Source: Boswellia sacra
Taxonomy: Eukaryota; Streptophyta; Magnoliopsida; Sapindales; Burseraceae
Direction: 5' to 3'
Assembly: GCA_013180625.2 (NCBI GenBank)
Contig: SNVD02006118.1
Coordinates: 176,296 to 240,295, forward strand
DNA length: 64,000 nt
Of the stretch, positions 34,019-46,451 are shown piece after piece. The notes beneath the pieces were generated by a model that was not told the origin of the DNA, ran no database searches, and saw nothing but the letters and a program-made list of their open reading frames with translations. Position 1 is the stretch's first letter; every line of letters begins with the position of its first letter. Position numbers and translations under genes: made by a program.

Positions 34019-35556
34019 TGTTGACCCAGGTATGGCAAGCCAAGAGGGGGGGTGAATTGGGTTTTTATTTATCAAAACGGATTTAGAAAACTTTTCTTGA
34101 AAGATCAAAATTATTTAACTCTTTCTTTGAGATTAAAGGTGAAGAAGATGAAATTAGAATTTATCAAAGATGCAATCAAAAGATTAATAATAATGAACAA
34201 TCACAAGTGCAAGTAAATGTAAAGAGGAAAGGGATAGAGAGAGTGCAAAATCAATTTACTTGGTTCGGCAAACCTTGCCTACGTCCACGGGCTCCTAGCT
34301 CCACGAGCTAAGCTTTCCACTAAGTTGTAGAATCTTTACAACTTGCTTGATGAACACCTCACCAAGACTTTTTCTTCCAACTCTTGATAACACCACACCA
34401 AGAGTTCTTCTTGATGAACAACCTTACCAAGGCAACTTCCTTCAACTCTTGATAACACCACACCAAGAGTTCTTCTTTGATGAACAACCTCACCAAGGCA
34501 ACTTTCTTCAATCCTTGATAACACTACACTAAGAGTTCTTCTTGATGAACAACCTCACCAAGGCAACTTTCTTCAACCCTTGATAACACCACACCAAGAG
34601 TTCTTCTTGATGAACAACCTCACCAAGGAAATAGTTCTCTCAAGGATAACTTTTATCCTTTACAAGAAAATCTCACTCTCACCACAATACAAAAACAAAG
34701 ATAATTTTTACAACAAAAGTATAACTCTCTTCAAAGAGTAGATAAAGAATATAAAAGCTCTCTAGACTTGATATTTCCCTTGTTTTTTACTTGATAGATG
34801 CTTCTCTTCTTCTTCTTGAATGCATGGGAGAAGGGCTCCTTTTATAGGCAAATGGGATGAACTTAGTCAAGTGAAGACACCATCTCCAAATTTTCTGCCC
34901 ACCATAAAAACCGTAATCTTGTCTGCCATTTTTGTCAATGTTCCATTTGAAATTTGAAAATCTGTAAAACATAAAAGATCTGCACATTTGAATAAGCTTT
35001 CCAACGCATCAATAATCAAGTCATTTGGATATCTGTAGCTCAAGATATGGCCAAAACACCATTCGGTGCGCATGTGACTTGATTTTTCTTCCTTGTGTCA
35101 GTCCACCGAATTGAATGATAATTCTGTCAGCATTCCGTTTGAAATTTGAATTTCTTCGAAACATAAAAGATCTGCATATTTGAATAAGCTTTCCAAAACA
35201 TTAAGAATCAAAGAATTTGGATATCTCTATCTTAAGATATGGCCAAAACACCATTCGATGCTTATGTGAGTTGATTTTTCTTCCTTGTGTCAGTCCACCG
35301 ACTTGCATGTCAATTATATCGGCCTTCCATTTGAAATTTGAATTTATTCAAAACATATGAAATGTGCCTCATTAACTCAGCTTTCCAATGCCATAAGAAT
35401 CAAGTGATTTGGATATTTGTAGCTCAAGATATGTCCAAAAGAGTATTTGGTGCTCATGTTAGCTGCTTCCATTTGTCTTTCAACTTGCATGATGATTTGG
35501 ACAACCTTGCACTTGAAATTTGAATTTCTTTAAAACATATGAAATATTATAAATTG
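34019..35556 (-). mobile_element. 5' LTR of copia copy B, truncated at its outer end
   Basis: Begins TGTTGACCCAGGTATG and follows the LTR of 27557-29258 until AATATTATAAATTG at about 35555, where about 300 bp (the U3 start) are missing. There the sequence turns into an inverted LTR piece. About four 65-bp units lie at 34350-34630. Without the U3 start the promoter of copy B is probably lost. Confidence 0.85.
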
Positions 35557-36412
35557 GAGATGGTGTCTTCAATTGACTAATTTATCCCATTTGCCTATAA
35601 AAGGAGCCCTTCTCCCATGCATTCAAGAAGAAGAAGAGAAGCGTCTATCAAGCAAAAAACAAGGGAAATATCAAGTCTAGAGAGCTTTTATATTCTTTAT
35701 CTACTCTTTGAAGAGAGTTATACTTTTGTTGTAAAAATTATCTTTGTTCTTGTATTGTGGTGAGAGTGAGATTTTCTTGTAAAGGATAAAAGTTATCCTT
35801 GAGAGAACTATTTTCTTGGTGAGGTTGTTCATCAAGAAGAACTCTTGGTGTGGTGTTATCAAGATTGAAAGAAGTTGCCTTGGTGAGGTTGTTCATCAAG
35901 AAGAACTCTTGGTGTGGTGTTATTAAGAGTTGAAGGAAGTTGCCTTGGTGAGGTTGTTCATCAAGAAGAACTCTTGGTGTGGTGTTATCAAGGGTTGAAG
36001 GAAGTTGCCTTGGTGAGGTTGTTCATCAAGAAGAACTCTTGGTTTGGTGTTATCAAGAGTTGGAAGAAAAAGTCTTGGTGAGGTTGTTCATCAAGCAAGT
36101 TGTAAAGATTTCTACAACTTAGTGGAAAGCCTAGCTCGTGGAGCTAGGAGCCCGTGGACGTAGGCAAGGTTTGCCGAACCACGTACATTGAGTTTGCACT
36201 CTCTCTATCCCTATCCTCTTTACATTTACTTGCACTTGTGATTGTTCTTTATTGCTATTCTCTTGATTGCATTTTATTTTCATCTTCTTCACCTTTATTC
36301 TCAAAGAAAGAGTTAAATAATTTTGATCTTTCAAGAAAAGTTTTCTAAATCCGTTTTGATAAATAAAAACCCAATTCACTCCCCCTCTTGGCTTGCCATA
36401 CCTGGGTCAACA
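35551..36412 (+). mobile_element. Inverted copia LTR fragment
   Basis: Reverse complement of about 34019-34894: it begins AAATTGGAGATGGTGTCTTC and ends at the LTR terminus CATACCTGGGTCAACA (36412). The flank TATGT then leads into Athila pol. The join with the truncated LTR lies in AAATTG, common to both partners, which suggests microhomology-mediated joining. With 34019-34894 it forms inverted arms of about 860 bp separated by about 660 bp. Confidence 0.9.
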
Positions 36413-37750
36413 TATGTGCCCTTCTTGTCTTTAATCTCTAAATCAATCTCTTGTAATAAACGCACCCATCGAATGAGCCTCAACTTTGCATCTTTCTTTG
36501 TCATAAGGTACTTGATGGCTGAATGGTCAATGTATCACTTTATTACCAATTAGATAGGGCCAAAATTTTTCAAAAGCGAATACTATGGCGAGCAATTCCT
36601 TTTCAATTGTAGCGTAATTGAGTTGAGGATCATTAAAGGTGTGACTTGCATAGTATATAGCATGAAAGACTTTGTTTCGTCGCTGCCCAAGCACTGCACC
36701 TACAACATAGTTGATTGCATCACACATCAACTCGAACAGTAATTCCCAATCCGGTGCTACTACAATAATAGTTGTCACTAACTTTGTTTTAAGAGTCTCA
36801 AAGGCCTGCACATAGTTGCTATCAACCAAAAACGGGTTATTTTGCACAAGTAAATTCGAAAGTGGCTTGGAAATCTTGGAGAAATCTTTAATAAATGTTC
36901 TATAGAAACCCACATGTCCTAAAAAGCTTCTAACCCCTTTTACTGATGTTGGTGGTGGTAGTTTTTCAATTGTTTCAAAATTTGCCTTATCTACCTCAAT
37001 TCCCATAGGTGATATTTTGTGACCTAGGATGATCCCTTCCTTAACCATGAAATGACATTTTTCCCAGTTTAAAACCAAGTTAGTTTCCTCACATCGTTTA
37101 AGAACCAACCTTAGATTGTCTAAGCATTGATCAAAAGTTTTTCCAAAAACTGGAAAAATTATCCATGAACACTTCGATATTCTTTTCTATCATGTCTGAA
37201 AATATGGCGATCATGCACCTTTGGAATATAGCTGGTGCATTACACAATCTGAAGGGAATCCTCCTAAAGCAAATGTGCCATAGGGACAAGTGAACGTAGT
37301 TTTTTCTTAGTCTTCGGGAGCTATGACAATTTGATTGTATCCGAAATAGCCATCCAAGAAACAATAAAACTCATGTCCAGCCAACCTCTCTAGCATTTAG
37401 TCCACTAAAGGTAAGGGGAAGTGGTCATTCCTAGTGGTTTTATTTAATTTCTTATAATCTATATAGATTCGCCATCCAGTAACCGTGTGAGTTAGAATCA
37501 ACTCATTATTTTTATTCTTCACATGAATCATCCCTCCCTTTTTAGGCACAACCTGAAGCAGACTCACCCACGAGCTGTCCAATATGGGATAAATTACCCC
37601 TGCATTTAACCACTTTAAAACCTTAGCTCTAACTACCTCTTTCATGGTTGGATTTAGTCTTCTTTGTGCATCAATTGAAGGTTTGCAATTATCTTCCATG
37701 AGAATTCTATGCATGCACATTGAATGACTAATTCCTCTTAAATCGGAGAT
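36413..37750 (-). pseudogene. pol (RT-RNH): Athila-like reverse transcriptase and RNase H
   Basis: Minus strand from 37720: CMHRILMEDNCKPSIDAQRR, VVPKKGG, WRIYIDYKKLNKTTRNDHFP, then with frame breaks FALGG...RCMIAIFSDMIEKNIEVFMD, NFSSF, CHFMVKEGIILGHKIS, VRSFLGHVGFYRTFIKDFSK, and RNase H with NYVVGAVLGQRRNKVFHAIY and YATIEKELLAIVFAFEKFWP. The RT motif usually FMDDFS reads FMDNFS, so a catalytic Asp is Asn, a G-to-A change. It ends near the RNase H C-terminus where the copia LTR joins at 36412; integrase is missing. Confidence 0.9.
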
Positions 37751-37753
37751 AGA

Positions 37754-38730
37754 CTACCCTATAGCCATTTTATGTTCCCTTAACGCCTGTAATAGTTTTT
37801 CTTCCTTTACACTAGTTAAACTTGATGATATAATGATGGGAAGTGTGGATGATTCCCCAAGGTAAGCATATTTAAGATGACTAGGTAATTGTTTTAATTC
37901 AAGGACTAGTGGCTTTTCAATAAAGGGTAATGGTCTACTACATCCCTGTCCTAAAGGCTCATAATATTTCCTATTTTTTGGTATAAAAGAATCCATCCAA
38001 TTTAGGTATTCAACCACAATACAATCATCAAACTCTTCCAGCAATTTAGAACATATCATGCTAGCTTCTATGGCATCCAAAGGTAATTTTTTATGTTTTA
38101 GTACCATAGAACTGACCTTATCAATACGAAAGCAATTTTCAATGTCATATGGATGTTTCATGGCATTAAAAACATTAAATATTACCTTTTCCTCTTGTAC
38201 TTGTAGTCTCAATTCACCTTTTTGGACATCAATCAATGCCCTACCATTTGCTTAAAATGGTCTGTCTAAGATAATTGGTATCTCCTAGTCTTCCTTTATG
38301 TCAAGCACAATTAAATCTGCTGGGAAGATGAATTTATCAACTTTGACCAGCACATCTTGAATCACTCCTCTTGGATGCTTGATCGATCGGTCGACTAGCT
38401 GCAAAGAAACCATAGTAGGACATAAATTTATGCTTCCTAAAAACAGATAAAGGTATTAAATTTATGCTTGCACCTAGATCACATAATGCGTTAGTAAATA
38501 ATGAGTCACCAATAGAGCAAGGAATAGAAAAACTCCCTGGATCTTTAAGTTTTGGTAGCAATTTCCTTTGCAATATAGCACTGCACTCTTCGGTTAAAGC
38601 AACTGTCTCATAATCTTCTAACTTCCTCTTCTTGGACAATATATCTTTCATAAACTTGACATAGCTTGACATTTGTTCCAAGGCCTCCGTAAAAGGGATA
38701 TTAATATGTATTTTCTTGAAGACCTCCAAG
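37754..38730 (-). pseudogene. Athila-like aspartic protease region
   Basis: Minus strand: EALEQMSSYVKFMKDILSKK, LQRKLLPKLKDPGSFSIPCS, then the active-site segment ALCDLGASINLIPLSVF (intact DLGA), a break near 38430, QPIDQASK-like residues and, after two stops near 38250, IDVQKGELRLQVQEEKVIFN, and the linker LVLELKQLPSHLKYAYLGES. The order protease, linker, RT is typical. Frameshifts near 38340 and 38240 separate the parts. Confidence 0.9.
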
Positions 38731-38741
38731 AATCTAGAGAA

Positions 38742-40280
38742 TTATTTGTCAAGCTTATTCTTCCACAGGCTTTGAGGAAAAGGGATTTTTAGGACTGGTT
38801 CTGCAGTAGGTAATGGTGCATTTTGAACTTTTTCATCTCCAGCCTTCATTGTTGGAGTAGAGGTAATCACCGATTCTTCATCTTGTTCCTCTTTTTGCTT
38901 TTCAACCTTCATTGGCCCACCCAACTCTTTTCCGCTCCTCAAGATAACGGCTTTAAAATGTTCTTTTGGATTCACTTCAGTAGTGCTAGGTAAGTTACCT
39001 TATAGTCTCCCGCCGACAATGTTAGCCAACTGACTTACTTAAGTCTCCAAGCTTCTAATTTGGGTTGATTCATTTTGAAAGTTGTTTGTTTTAGCCGTGA
39101 ATTGATCAGTTCTTTTCATGAAGCTTGTAGTAGTTATTGTCAATCGGGTCAAGGCCTCTTCCAAGGGTGGTTTCTTTTCTTGTTGAGGTGGTTTAATGGT
39201 ATTTTGGTTGTTCCAAGAGAAATTTGGGTGATTTCTCCAACCTGAGTTGTAGGTGTTGCTATAAAGGTTGTTCTTAGGATGGTTGTATTCAACATAGTTA
39301 GCTTTCTCAGCCTGTCCTTGGAATGAATTCCCTTCTTTGCACTCTTCACTTGGATGATTTCCTTGACAATGCTCACATACAGCTGTTGGAACATGGATAA
39401 CATTGGCTGCCATAGTGTGATTTTGTAATTGCATAGTCAGGGCAGTCATTTGTGCTTTCAAAGAGCTGATTTCATCAAGATTGTGAAGTCCAGCCAGTTT
39501 TTTGGATGCAGTTCTCTCACCATTCCATTGGAAGTTGTTCATGGCCATGTCCTTCATCAAATCATATGCCTCGTCTTGTGTTTTCTTCAGGAAGGCTCCT
39601 CTAGAAGCTACATCAATTAGAGTACATGTTGATTATCCCAAACCCTTGTAGAAAGTCTGGACTTGCATCCATTTGGGTAAGCCGTGATGAGGACATTTTC
39701 TAAGAAGTTCCTTAAATCTTTCCTAGGCATCATATAGAGATTCTCCCTTATTTTGCATAAAGTTAGAGATCTCCATTCTTAGTTTGACTGTCTTGGATGG
39801 TGAAAAAAATTTTGCAAGAAATTTCTGGGTTAACTTCTCCTAAGTAGTGATGGAGTCTGCAGGCAAAGAATTTAACCAACCCTTTGCTTTATCTCTTAAG
39901 AAGAAAGGAAACAACCGTAGTCTAATAGCATCATCCAAGACTCCATTAAACTTGAATGTTTCACAAATCTCAACAAAATTTGCAAGATAAGCATTAAGAT
40001 CTTCATTAGGCAGTCCACAATATGCGGATGATTGAACCATCTACAAAGTAGTTGGCTTAATCTCAAAGTTATTTGCTTGAATGGTCAGCTTCCTGATGGC
40101 TTGATGAACTCCTGTTACCGTGGGAATCATGTAATCCATGAGTCTTGGATTAGTTGGAACTATAGCTCTCTCTCCATTTCCTTCCATATGATCGGCCATT
40201 GCACTTGTTTATTTAGATCTTTCACGCTTTTCCTTTCTATTCTTTCGACAGGTTCTTTCTATCTCAGAATCCAAAGGTAA
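38742..40280 (-). pseudogene. gag: Athila-like gag
   Basis: Minus strand from about 40200: capsid part with MVQSSAYCGLPNEDLNAYLA, IRLRLFPFFLRDKAKGWLNS, then after stops MMKDMAMNNFQWNGERTASK, a zinc knuckle CEHCQGNHPSEEC (intact CX2CX3HX4C), the Asn/Tyr-rich tail NTYNSGWRNHPNFSWNNQ and a C-terminal part NPKEHFKAVILRSGKELGGP. The first ATG is uncertain: the start region near 40200-40280 shows GNGERAI-like residues. Stops at about 39830, 39640 and 39020 disable it. Confidence 0.9.
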
Positions 40281-40404
40281 CAAGTTTTTGTCTCCAAACT
40301 TTCGCATGCTATCAATAACAAAACGAAATAAAACCTTGAGTGAAATTAAAAAAAATAAAATTCAAAATAAAATCAAGTTATTTAGCTTAATATAAACACA
40401 AACA

Positions 40405-40423
40405 ATCCCCGGCAACGGTGCAA
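40405..40423 (-). other. Primer-binding site for tRNA-Asp (Athila element)
   Basis: Plus strand ATCCCCGGCAACGGTGCAA matches the tRNA-Asp 3' end at 17 of 19 positions and lies 6 bp from the LTR, as at 13101-13119. Confidence 0.85.
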
Positions 40424-40429
40424 AAAACT

Positions 40430-41735
40430 TGTTATGCAAAAAATCTGCAAGTATACGAAATCGAAAAAGTAATATAAGATGAGTGAGGTATCGTTCCAAT
40501 GAGGATTGATTATTAACTACTAAACTTAATCTAACTAAGATTTTATTTGAAAAATCGATACGAATATCAAATTTAAAGAAACTTACCAACTAACTAAATT
40601 TGAATATCAAACAAAAATTAATCTTTTAAAATAAATCTATGAAAAAATCAATGGTATTGAACTCTAGGGTATCAGGTTTCACCTAAGTTGTCCACTCTAT
40701 TATTCAATTAAATTCAATTGATGTTTCATTAACCTTGTTGCCAACCAATTTCTCTAAGGTATTTGTTATTCTTTTTCAAGTATTAACAATGTACAACTAT
40801 AGTAAGAATCGCATTCTTGCCTCATCTAATAACCTATAATTATCCTTTAAGCATAAGAAAACGTATGAAGTTGCATAAATCACAATTATATTTCTATCTC
40901 ATGTAAGCTATGGTAAATTATTCAAGGACTAATATAAACTAACTTTTCGGTCTAATTTATATCTCAATTCATGCAATAGATGGTCGGACCATTACAAGCA
41001 TTAAACGCATGAATAACTTACTTAAGAAGAAATTTAATAAACATCAAAATATTTAATTGAAATAATAGAGTATCAAACTTGGCTACATCCTAACCCTAGA
41101 TAAAGAAATTTAGTTTATGATGTAAAGAGAAATAATACAGCAAAATTGAATAGTATACATAGAGACAAAGGAGAAGAAAAACTTAGAAAACTTGAATATT
41201 CTCCTTGAAATTATTCTTCCAAGGGTTGTAGATTGTCTTCTTGCCTCTTGAACACCTCTAAGGACACCTCTGATAATCCCTTAAAACCCTATAATATGCC
41301 TATTTATATTCTATACAAGAAAGAAGTCAAATCCAAACTAAAACAGGAATCCTAAAATTTTCAAAATTGGGCTCGCGCAGAGGCGCAAATACGGTGGTGC
41401 AGGAGCATCAACTTTCTAGTCGTAAGACATTCTTTTTCTGGTTCTTGCGTTGCGGCGCCAGTTGTCCTACACGGGAGGGCCAATTTATTGGTTACGAAAT
41501 ATGAAATTCTTTTGCTATCCCACCGCTGCGCCACATCTCTGACTTGAAGCTTTAAATTTTCCTCTTTGGACTCTTTTTTCTTCTAAATTTGATGTGCTTT
41601 ATTAAGAATCTACTTCCTCTCAAAAGAATCTGCATTTATCTAAAATAGCACATTATTCTCTCTTTATTTCACTAAAAAACTAATCAAAAATTAAATTTTC
41701 AAGATTAATAAATTAGTGAATAAAATTCACTAACA
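40430..41735 (-). mobile_element. 5' LTR of the Athila-like element
   Basis: Starts TGTTATGCAAAAAATCTGCA next to the PBS. The outer edge is placed at TTCACTAACA (41735), since on the minus strand this gives a TGTTAGTG start. About 1306 bp, followed by GTGAT as possible target-site duplication. The 3' LTR is not in the window, so the outer edge is not confirmed by a second copy. The LTR start resembles the first 60 bp of the gypsy LTR at 13126 (GCAAGTATAC...GTAATA). Confidence 0.75.
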
Positions 41736-42825
41736 GTGATAATGAAATTGGTGAGTAAAGTAAAATTGAAATTAAATTGAAAATACATAATAAATGGTGG
41801 GAAATAAGATAAGGGATATGGATGAGCTCTCAGAGCTTGTGGTTGAGTTTTTCTAATTTGCTCTAGTGTGTGTCTTCATTATCTTAACCCTAACCCATCA
41901 ACACAAATAATCTTCCTTTCTTCCTTCCTTTATCCCCAGTCCAATCTTAAGTTTCCCCATCTACCATTGACATCTGCCTCTTTTGGAAAGCTTCTCTTTC
42001 TTCTTTTTTCCTTGTTTCATGCCCAACCACCCAATTTACTTCATGACCTATTCTCCCTCTCAAATTTGGCCTCTATTCTTCTCTAATTCTACTGTGTAAA
42101 AACCATCCTCCTCTCTCTTTTCAAATTCCACCCATTGTGCTTTAGTTTTCTCAACCTTTTTTCTTTTGAAATTTGAATTTTCCCACTAATTCCTCTCTTC
42201 CGTGTAAGTTTTCATCAACTTTAATTAATTTTGTAGAAATTTGCCTCCTCCCGTTGACTTTTCCAATTCCCTATCTTTTCCCTGAAAATAAAAGTTAATG
42301 AATGGGTTGCTGGGATGGGCTTAGGGTTTCATCTAATTTAAAGCCAATTGGACCCCTCATGTACTTGTAATCTATGTTATATTAGGCCTTTTCTAGGCTG
42401 TAAATGGGCTTAAGCCTCTATGACAACTTTACTTCCTTTCAATCTCTCCATCCATTCTTTGGCATAAAGTTCGAGTATAAATTTTAAATGTGAACAAAGG
42501 ATAATACACCATTTACTTGTAAAATATAATTTTTGAAGATATATAACAATTACACTTTATATATGATTACACTTTTTTGAAATTGCAAAAAATCTAATTT
42601 GCTTTTTTTTTTTTTTGTAGAGGAACTATCATATATTTTTAGATCAAACAATTAGAAAAATGATTTTGAAAGGATGATTGATTGGGGCTTGAAAATAACT
42701 TGAACTTTGCAAATATACAACAATTTAATGATGAGCTTAGGATCACATTAATAAAACATTATGTTCATTTCAAATCAAATTCAATTTGATGGATTAAAAA
42801 CTAGCTAATTAGAACTAAAGATGAC
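41736..42825. other. AT-rich intergenic stretch
   Basis: No gene or clear repeat. It includes pyrimidine-rich parts (41900-42200) and a T run at 42604-42618. The 72-codon plus-strand frame at 41868-42086 is low-complexity and unsupported. Confidence 0.5.
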
Positions 42826-43009
42826 ATGCACTACAAGAATTTTTGTAATATTTGACACATGATATTTTATTTATTTGATGGTTTTTTACAAAACCATGAA
42901 ACATAATGTACCATTTTGAAGTCAACCCAGTTTCTTAACATATTTGATAGTTTTTTCAGTAACCTAAATTACAAATTTGCCATAATATAAAAACACTAAC
43001 AAGCATAAC

Positions 43010-43451
43010 CTAATTTACTCTTTCTTTCTTCAACTTTTGCCCTCGCTGCTACCCTTTCCCTCCCTCACTTAACTGATCTCTCAATCTGTTGCTCCCTAAC
43101 CCTAAGCTTCCTTGGTCGCTTTACTCTTTACATTTTGTGACCATTCGAGCTGGACTTTCTCTCCAACTGTAATAATCAAGTTAAAATCGAAGGCAAACAA
43201 AGGAGTGACCAATCAGGTCGTTGTAAGTTCTCTCAGATGACATTATGATGAGTGAAAGCTTGTTAAAGAAGATGAGTCCTCTAAAGCACCAGATATTTTA
43301 GATAGAGGTGCTCAAGCACCGAGTCGTGGCGGATCTGAAATATGCAGAGAAGAAATGGAAGATATTGGAGTATGTGATTCAAGAGATTTATAACCACAAC
43401 AGCTATGGCCTTAACTTCAAGGAGTTTACAGATCCATGCTTTAGCTTTTAA
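43010..43451 (+). pseudogene. CUL3-like: CUL3-like cullin N-terminal fragment
   Basis: From ATG at 43272 the plus strand reads MSPLKHQIF, stop, IEVLKHRVVADLKYAEKKWK, ILEYVIQEIYNHNSYGLNFK. Cullin-3, the scaffold of BTB-type ubiquitin ligases, starts with a closely similar segment (FQIEAFKHRVVVDPKYAD...). The stop is TAG where CAG (Gln) is expected. The frame leaves the similarity at FKEFTDPC, probably past an exon end. 43010-43270 is pyrimidine-rich and leader-like (tttctttcttcaacttttgcc) and may be the captured 5' leader. No later CUL3 exons were found. Confidence 0.8.
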
Positions 43452-44870
43452 TACGATAAAATAGCTTTTATGTTAACTTTCACTGGAAATTGATTCTAAT
43501 TCTCAAGGATTGATTGATTATTTGTTTTATCAAATGTTTTAAGTTGATTTGTAAGTTTGTGTTAGAGGTATGTCCTTAGATCCATAGCCTATCATTTACC
43601 ACTCTATTTTCCCCAAGTTGTTTATCCCCAAACTTCAAATCTTAATGCCTAATATTTGTTAGGTAATCTAATTTGTTTATATTTTCTCCATTGATTTGAC
43701 AAATTCCAGCAATGTTTAAATTCCTTTTAGTTTTTGTATTTTCAAGTGATGCTACCAACTGATCTAAATAGGATCACTAAGTACTTCAATTGCTTTGATT
43801 TCTCAATTTATATTCAATTTCTATTTGGTAGTTACTATCTATTTCTTTAGTTTTGTTGACGCTAGATCTTGGCTCAAGTCTAAGGGGGCAATCACAATGA
43901 GCCCAAACAAACCCACACAGTCTTTTTGGGCTAACAAATCTAAATCTGAACTATGAATCTGAATCTTAACTCTGAATCTGATACAAAAATCGATAACACT
44001 TTAGTGCAATCAGTAAAAAGGCTTTTGAACTCTAACTCAAATAGCCCACGTAATTAAAGTCTTGCTAGCAATTCTTTCTGCACATGTGTGAAATATGTCT
44101 GTACACTTTGTGTTAGGCTATGGTTCATGGTATCTTAAAGCCTAATGCCAAATACTAGTGAACCCAATCTAAATTAGAATTTGAATTTGTACTCAATTTG
44201 TATCTATACTCAGCCTGTACCTAATCTATATTTAGTCCATATCTGATCTAAATCTGAAACTGACTCATGCCAAGTGGACATAAGACAATCGTAGGGTTTC
44301 TTGGTATGCTGTGATTTTGTTGGCACAAAAAAGAGATATAAGGCCCATTTAGCCCAATGTGTTGAACCCAAAAACCATCTAGGAAGTACTTTGATCATTA
44401 ACAATTGAGGCAAGGGTGAGGACAAGATGCTAAAACGGTTTTATAGGTTAGGATTATCTTCATACATTATTCTATCAACTATCTTACATTATTTATCGTA
44501 GGTAAAGTTATCTCTAGTCTTTATCTTATATTTACCACTTGGATAATTAGTGATAAATATAAAATTGTCGTTATCCTACCTTAGTTGATATTATCTATGA
44601 CTTCTACATATCAACTATAAGAAAGAGGCTCTATATATCTCATGGATCATCAAACAAGCCTTAAACACTAACGTAAACACGTCCCATAGCCATACTACAC
44701 ACAATCAAGGCCTAGCATCAATATCTAGCTGTTCATATATATATTCATAACGGTTGTATTCATCCCTTGATAACCGAAACACTACCTAAATACATTCCAA
44801 GACATACCATCAGTCATCAAAATCAAGACACAATTACATTTATTCTTTTGTAGTTGAAATATTGCTTAAA
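43452..44870. other. Non-coding stretch inside the outer CACTA element
   Basis: AT-rich and without a recognised gene. The minus-strand frame of 71 codons at 44210-44425 has no family features. A TATA-like string CTCTATATATCT lies at 44632. Confidence 0.45.
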
Positions 44871-44874
44871 CACT

Positions 44875-45640
44875 GTTACCCATATAGTTACTAGGCTTAA
44901 AGCATAAATCTAGATAGTTGTCATCAGTTGTAGTCGTTTCTTATTACCCTTAAACACATTCACTATCATCTAGTTACGTATAAGCTATTTGTTTGTACTA
45001 TTACACTTCATATTGCTATAGATCATTCTTCTAGAGGTCTAAGCCAAACGAGCAATTAGAACTATTTCCATGGTCATATGTTCATTTCAGAACCGATTTC
45101 AGTTAGCCATGTATACCAATCCATCTCTAAAGTCTGAATCAGATCCTGTAAGCATAGTTTGAACTTTTTTTAGTATTACAATTGCTCATATTTGTTGTTT
45201 GCTCTCGCCGCTACTCTTCCTCTAGTATCCTCGGTTTGTTTCATTATGCAAGTCATCACCATCTATTTGTTTCATTACCTATATAGTAACTAGGCTTAAA
45301 GCATAAATCCTTATTGTTGTCATCTATTGTAGTAATTCTTTATTACCCTGAAACACATTCACTTATCATCTAGTTGTGTTTAACCTAATTGTTTGTACTA
45401 TTACATTTCATATTGCTATAAATCATTCCTTCTAGGGGCAAACGAGCAATAAGAATTGTTTCCATTGTCATATGTTCATTTCAAAACCAATTTCAATTAG
45501 TCATGCAGATCTTGTGAGCATAGTTTGAACCCTTTTAGTATTACCATCACTCATATCTATTATTTGCTCCCACCATTACTCTCCCTCTAAAATCCTTGAT
45601 CTATTTCATTATGTAAGTCACTATCATATATCAACAACAC
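44875..45640. repeat. Tandem duplication, two units of about 0.37-0.4 kb
   Basis: 44875-45265 and 45275-45640 share ordered blocks: AACTAGGCTTAAAGCATAAA-type sequence, TTGTTTGTACTATTACA, CATATGTTCATTTCA, AGCATAGTTTGAAC and TTTCATTATG. Divergence is high, so the duplication is old. Confidence 0.75.
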
Positions 45641-46446
45641 AACCCTCTTAATCAATCAATGGTTTCGAGTTGATGTGGGCCAACTCCCCGAATCCAGTTG
45701 GAAGTCTCGCAACAAAAACAGTATTCCAAACTTTTCCTTATAAGAGGGATATTCTTGTAATTTGTCCATTATTTAAGGGCAAAGTTGTCTTTTTATTTCT
45801 TCTATGAAAACAAGACTAAATAAGTTTTAATTAATTAATCAATTTTTCTATGATCTTTCCATGGCTTAATTTCTAATTTGATTTGGTTTCAGTTGGTAGA
45901 TTCAATTTAATATTGTCTCATAGAGAAAACTGAAGTGCACAAGTGAATGCCCTTTTGATTTACAATAACGAATTCACTTCTTTTTATCATATTTTGCATT
46001 GTCATAGGTGGCAAGTTGTTATGAATCTATAAGACTTGCATTAATTATTTCTTCTGTGGACTTGATGTTCTTTAGTTGCTGGAGAGAGTGCATTATGTGT
46101 TGTATCTCAGAACAATAGTTCACTAGCTATCTTACCTACAAATTGAAGCGAAATTGAGTAAGTTATTATAAGAATTTATTGCAACTTTTATTATTTATTT
46201 AATGGGGAGAGATAAACCAGGTTAAGCAATGATAATTCTTATAATCTTTGCATTGTTTTTTATATTTAGAATTTAATGTTTTTCCAAATAAATATGTTAT
46301 TTTTATAATTTCCTAATCTATGCATGTATTTTTATAGTTTCAATGTATGGAATTTTGTTGATGCTTTTTCTAAAATTTTTTTTTATGATTAGGTTTTGGG
46401 TATTATTATACCCTTTTTTATGGCATCCATTGCAATTTCTTAATTG
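45641..46446. other. Non-coding stretch
   Basis: No ORF or repeat I can support; AT-rich with scattered T runs. Confidence 0.4.
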
Positions 46447-46451
46447 AATAT

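Noticed and set aside
44210..44425. Minus-strand 71-codon ORF
   Set aside because: No motif, no homologue I recognise and no codon pattern; consistent with chance in AT-rich DNA.
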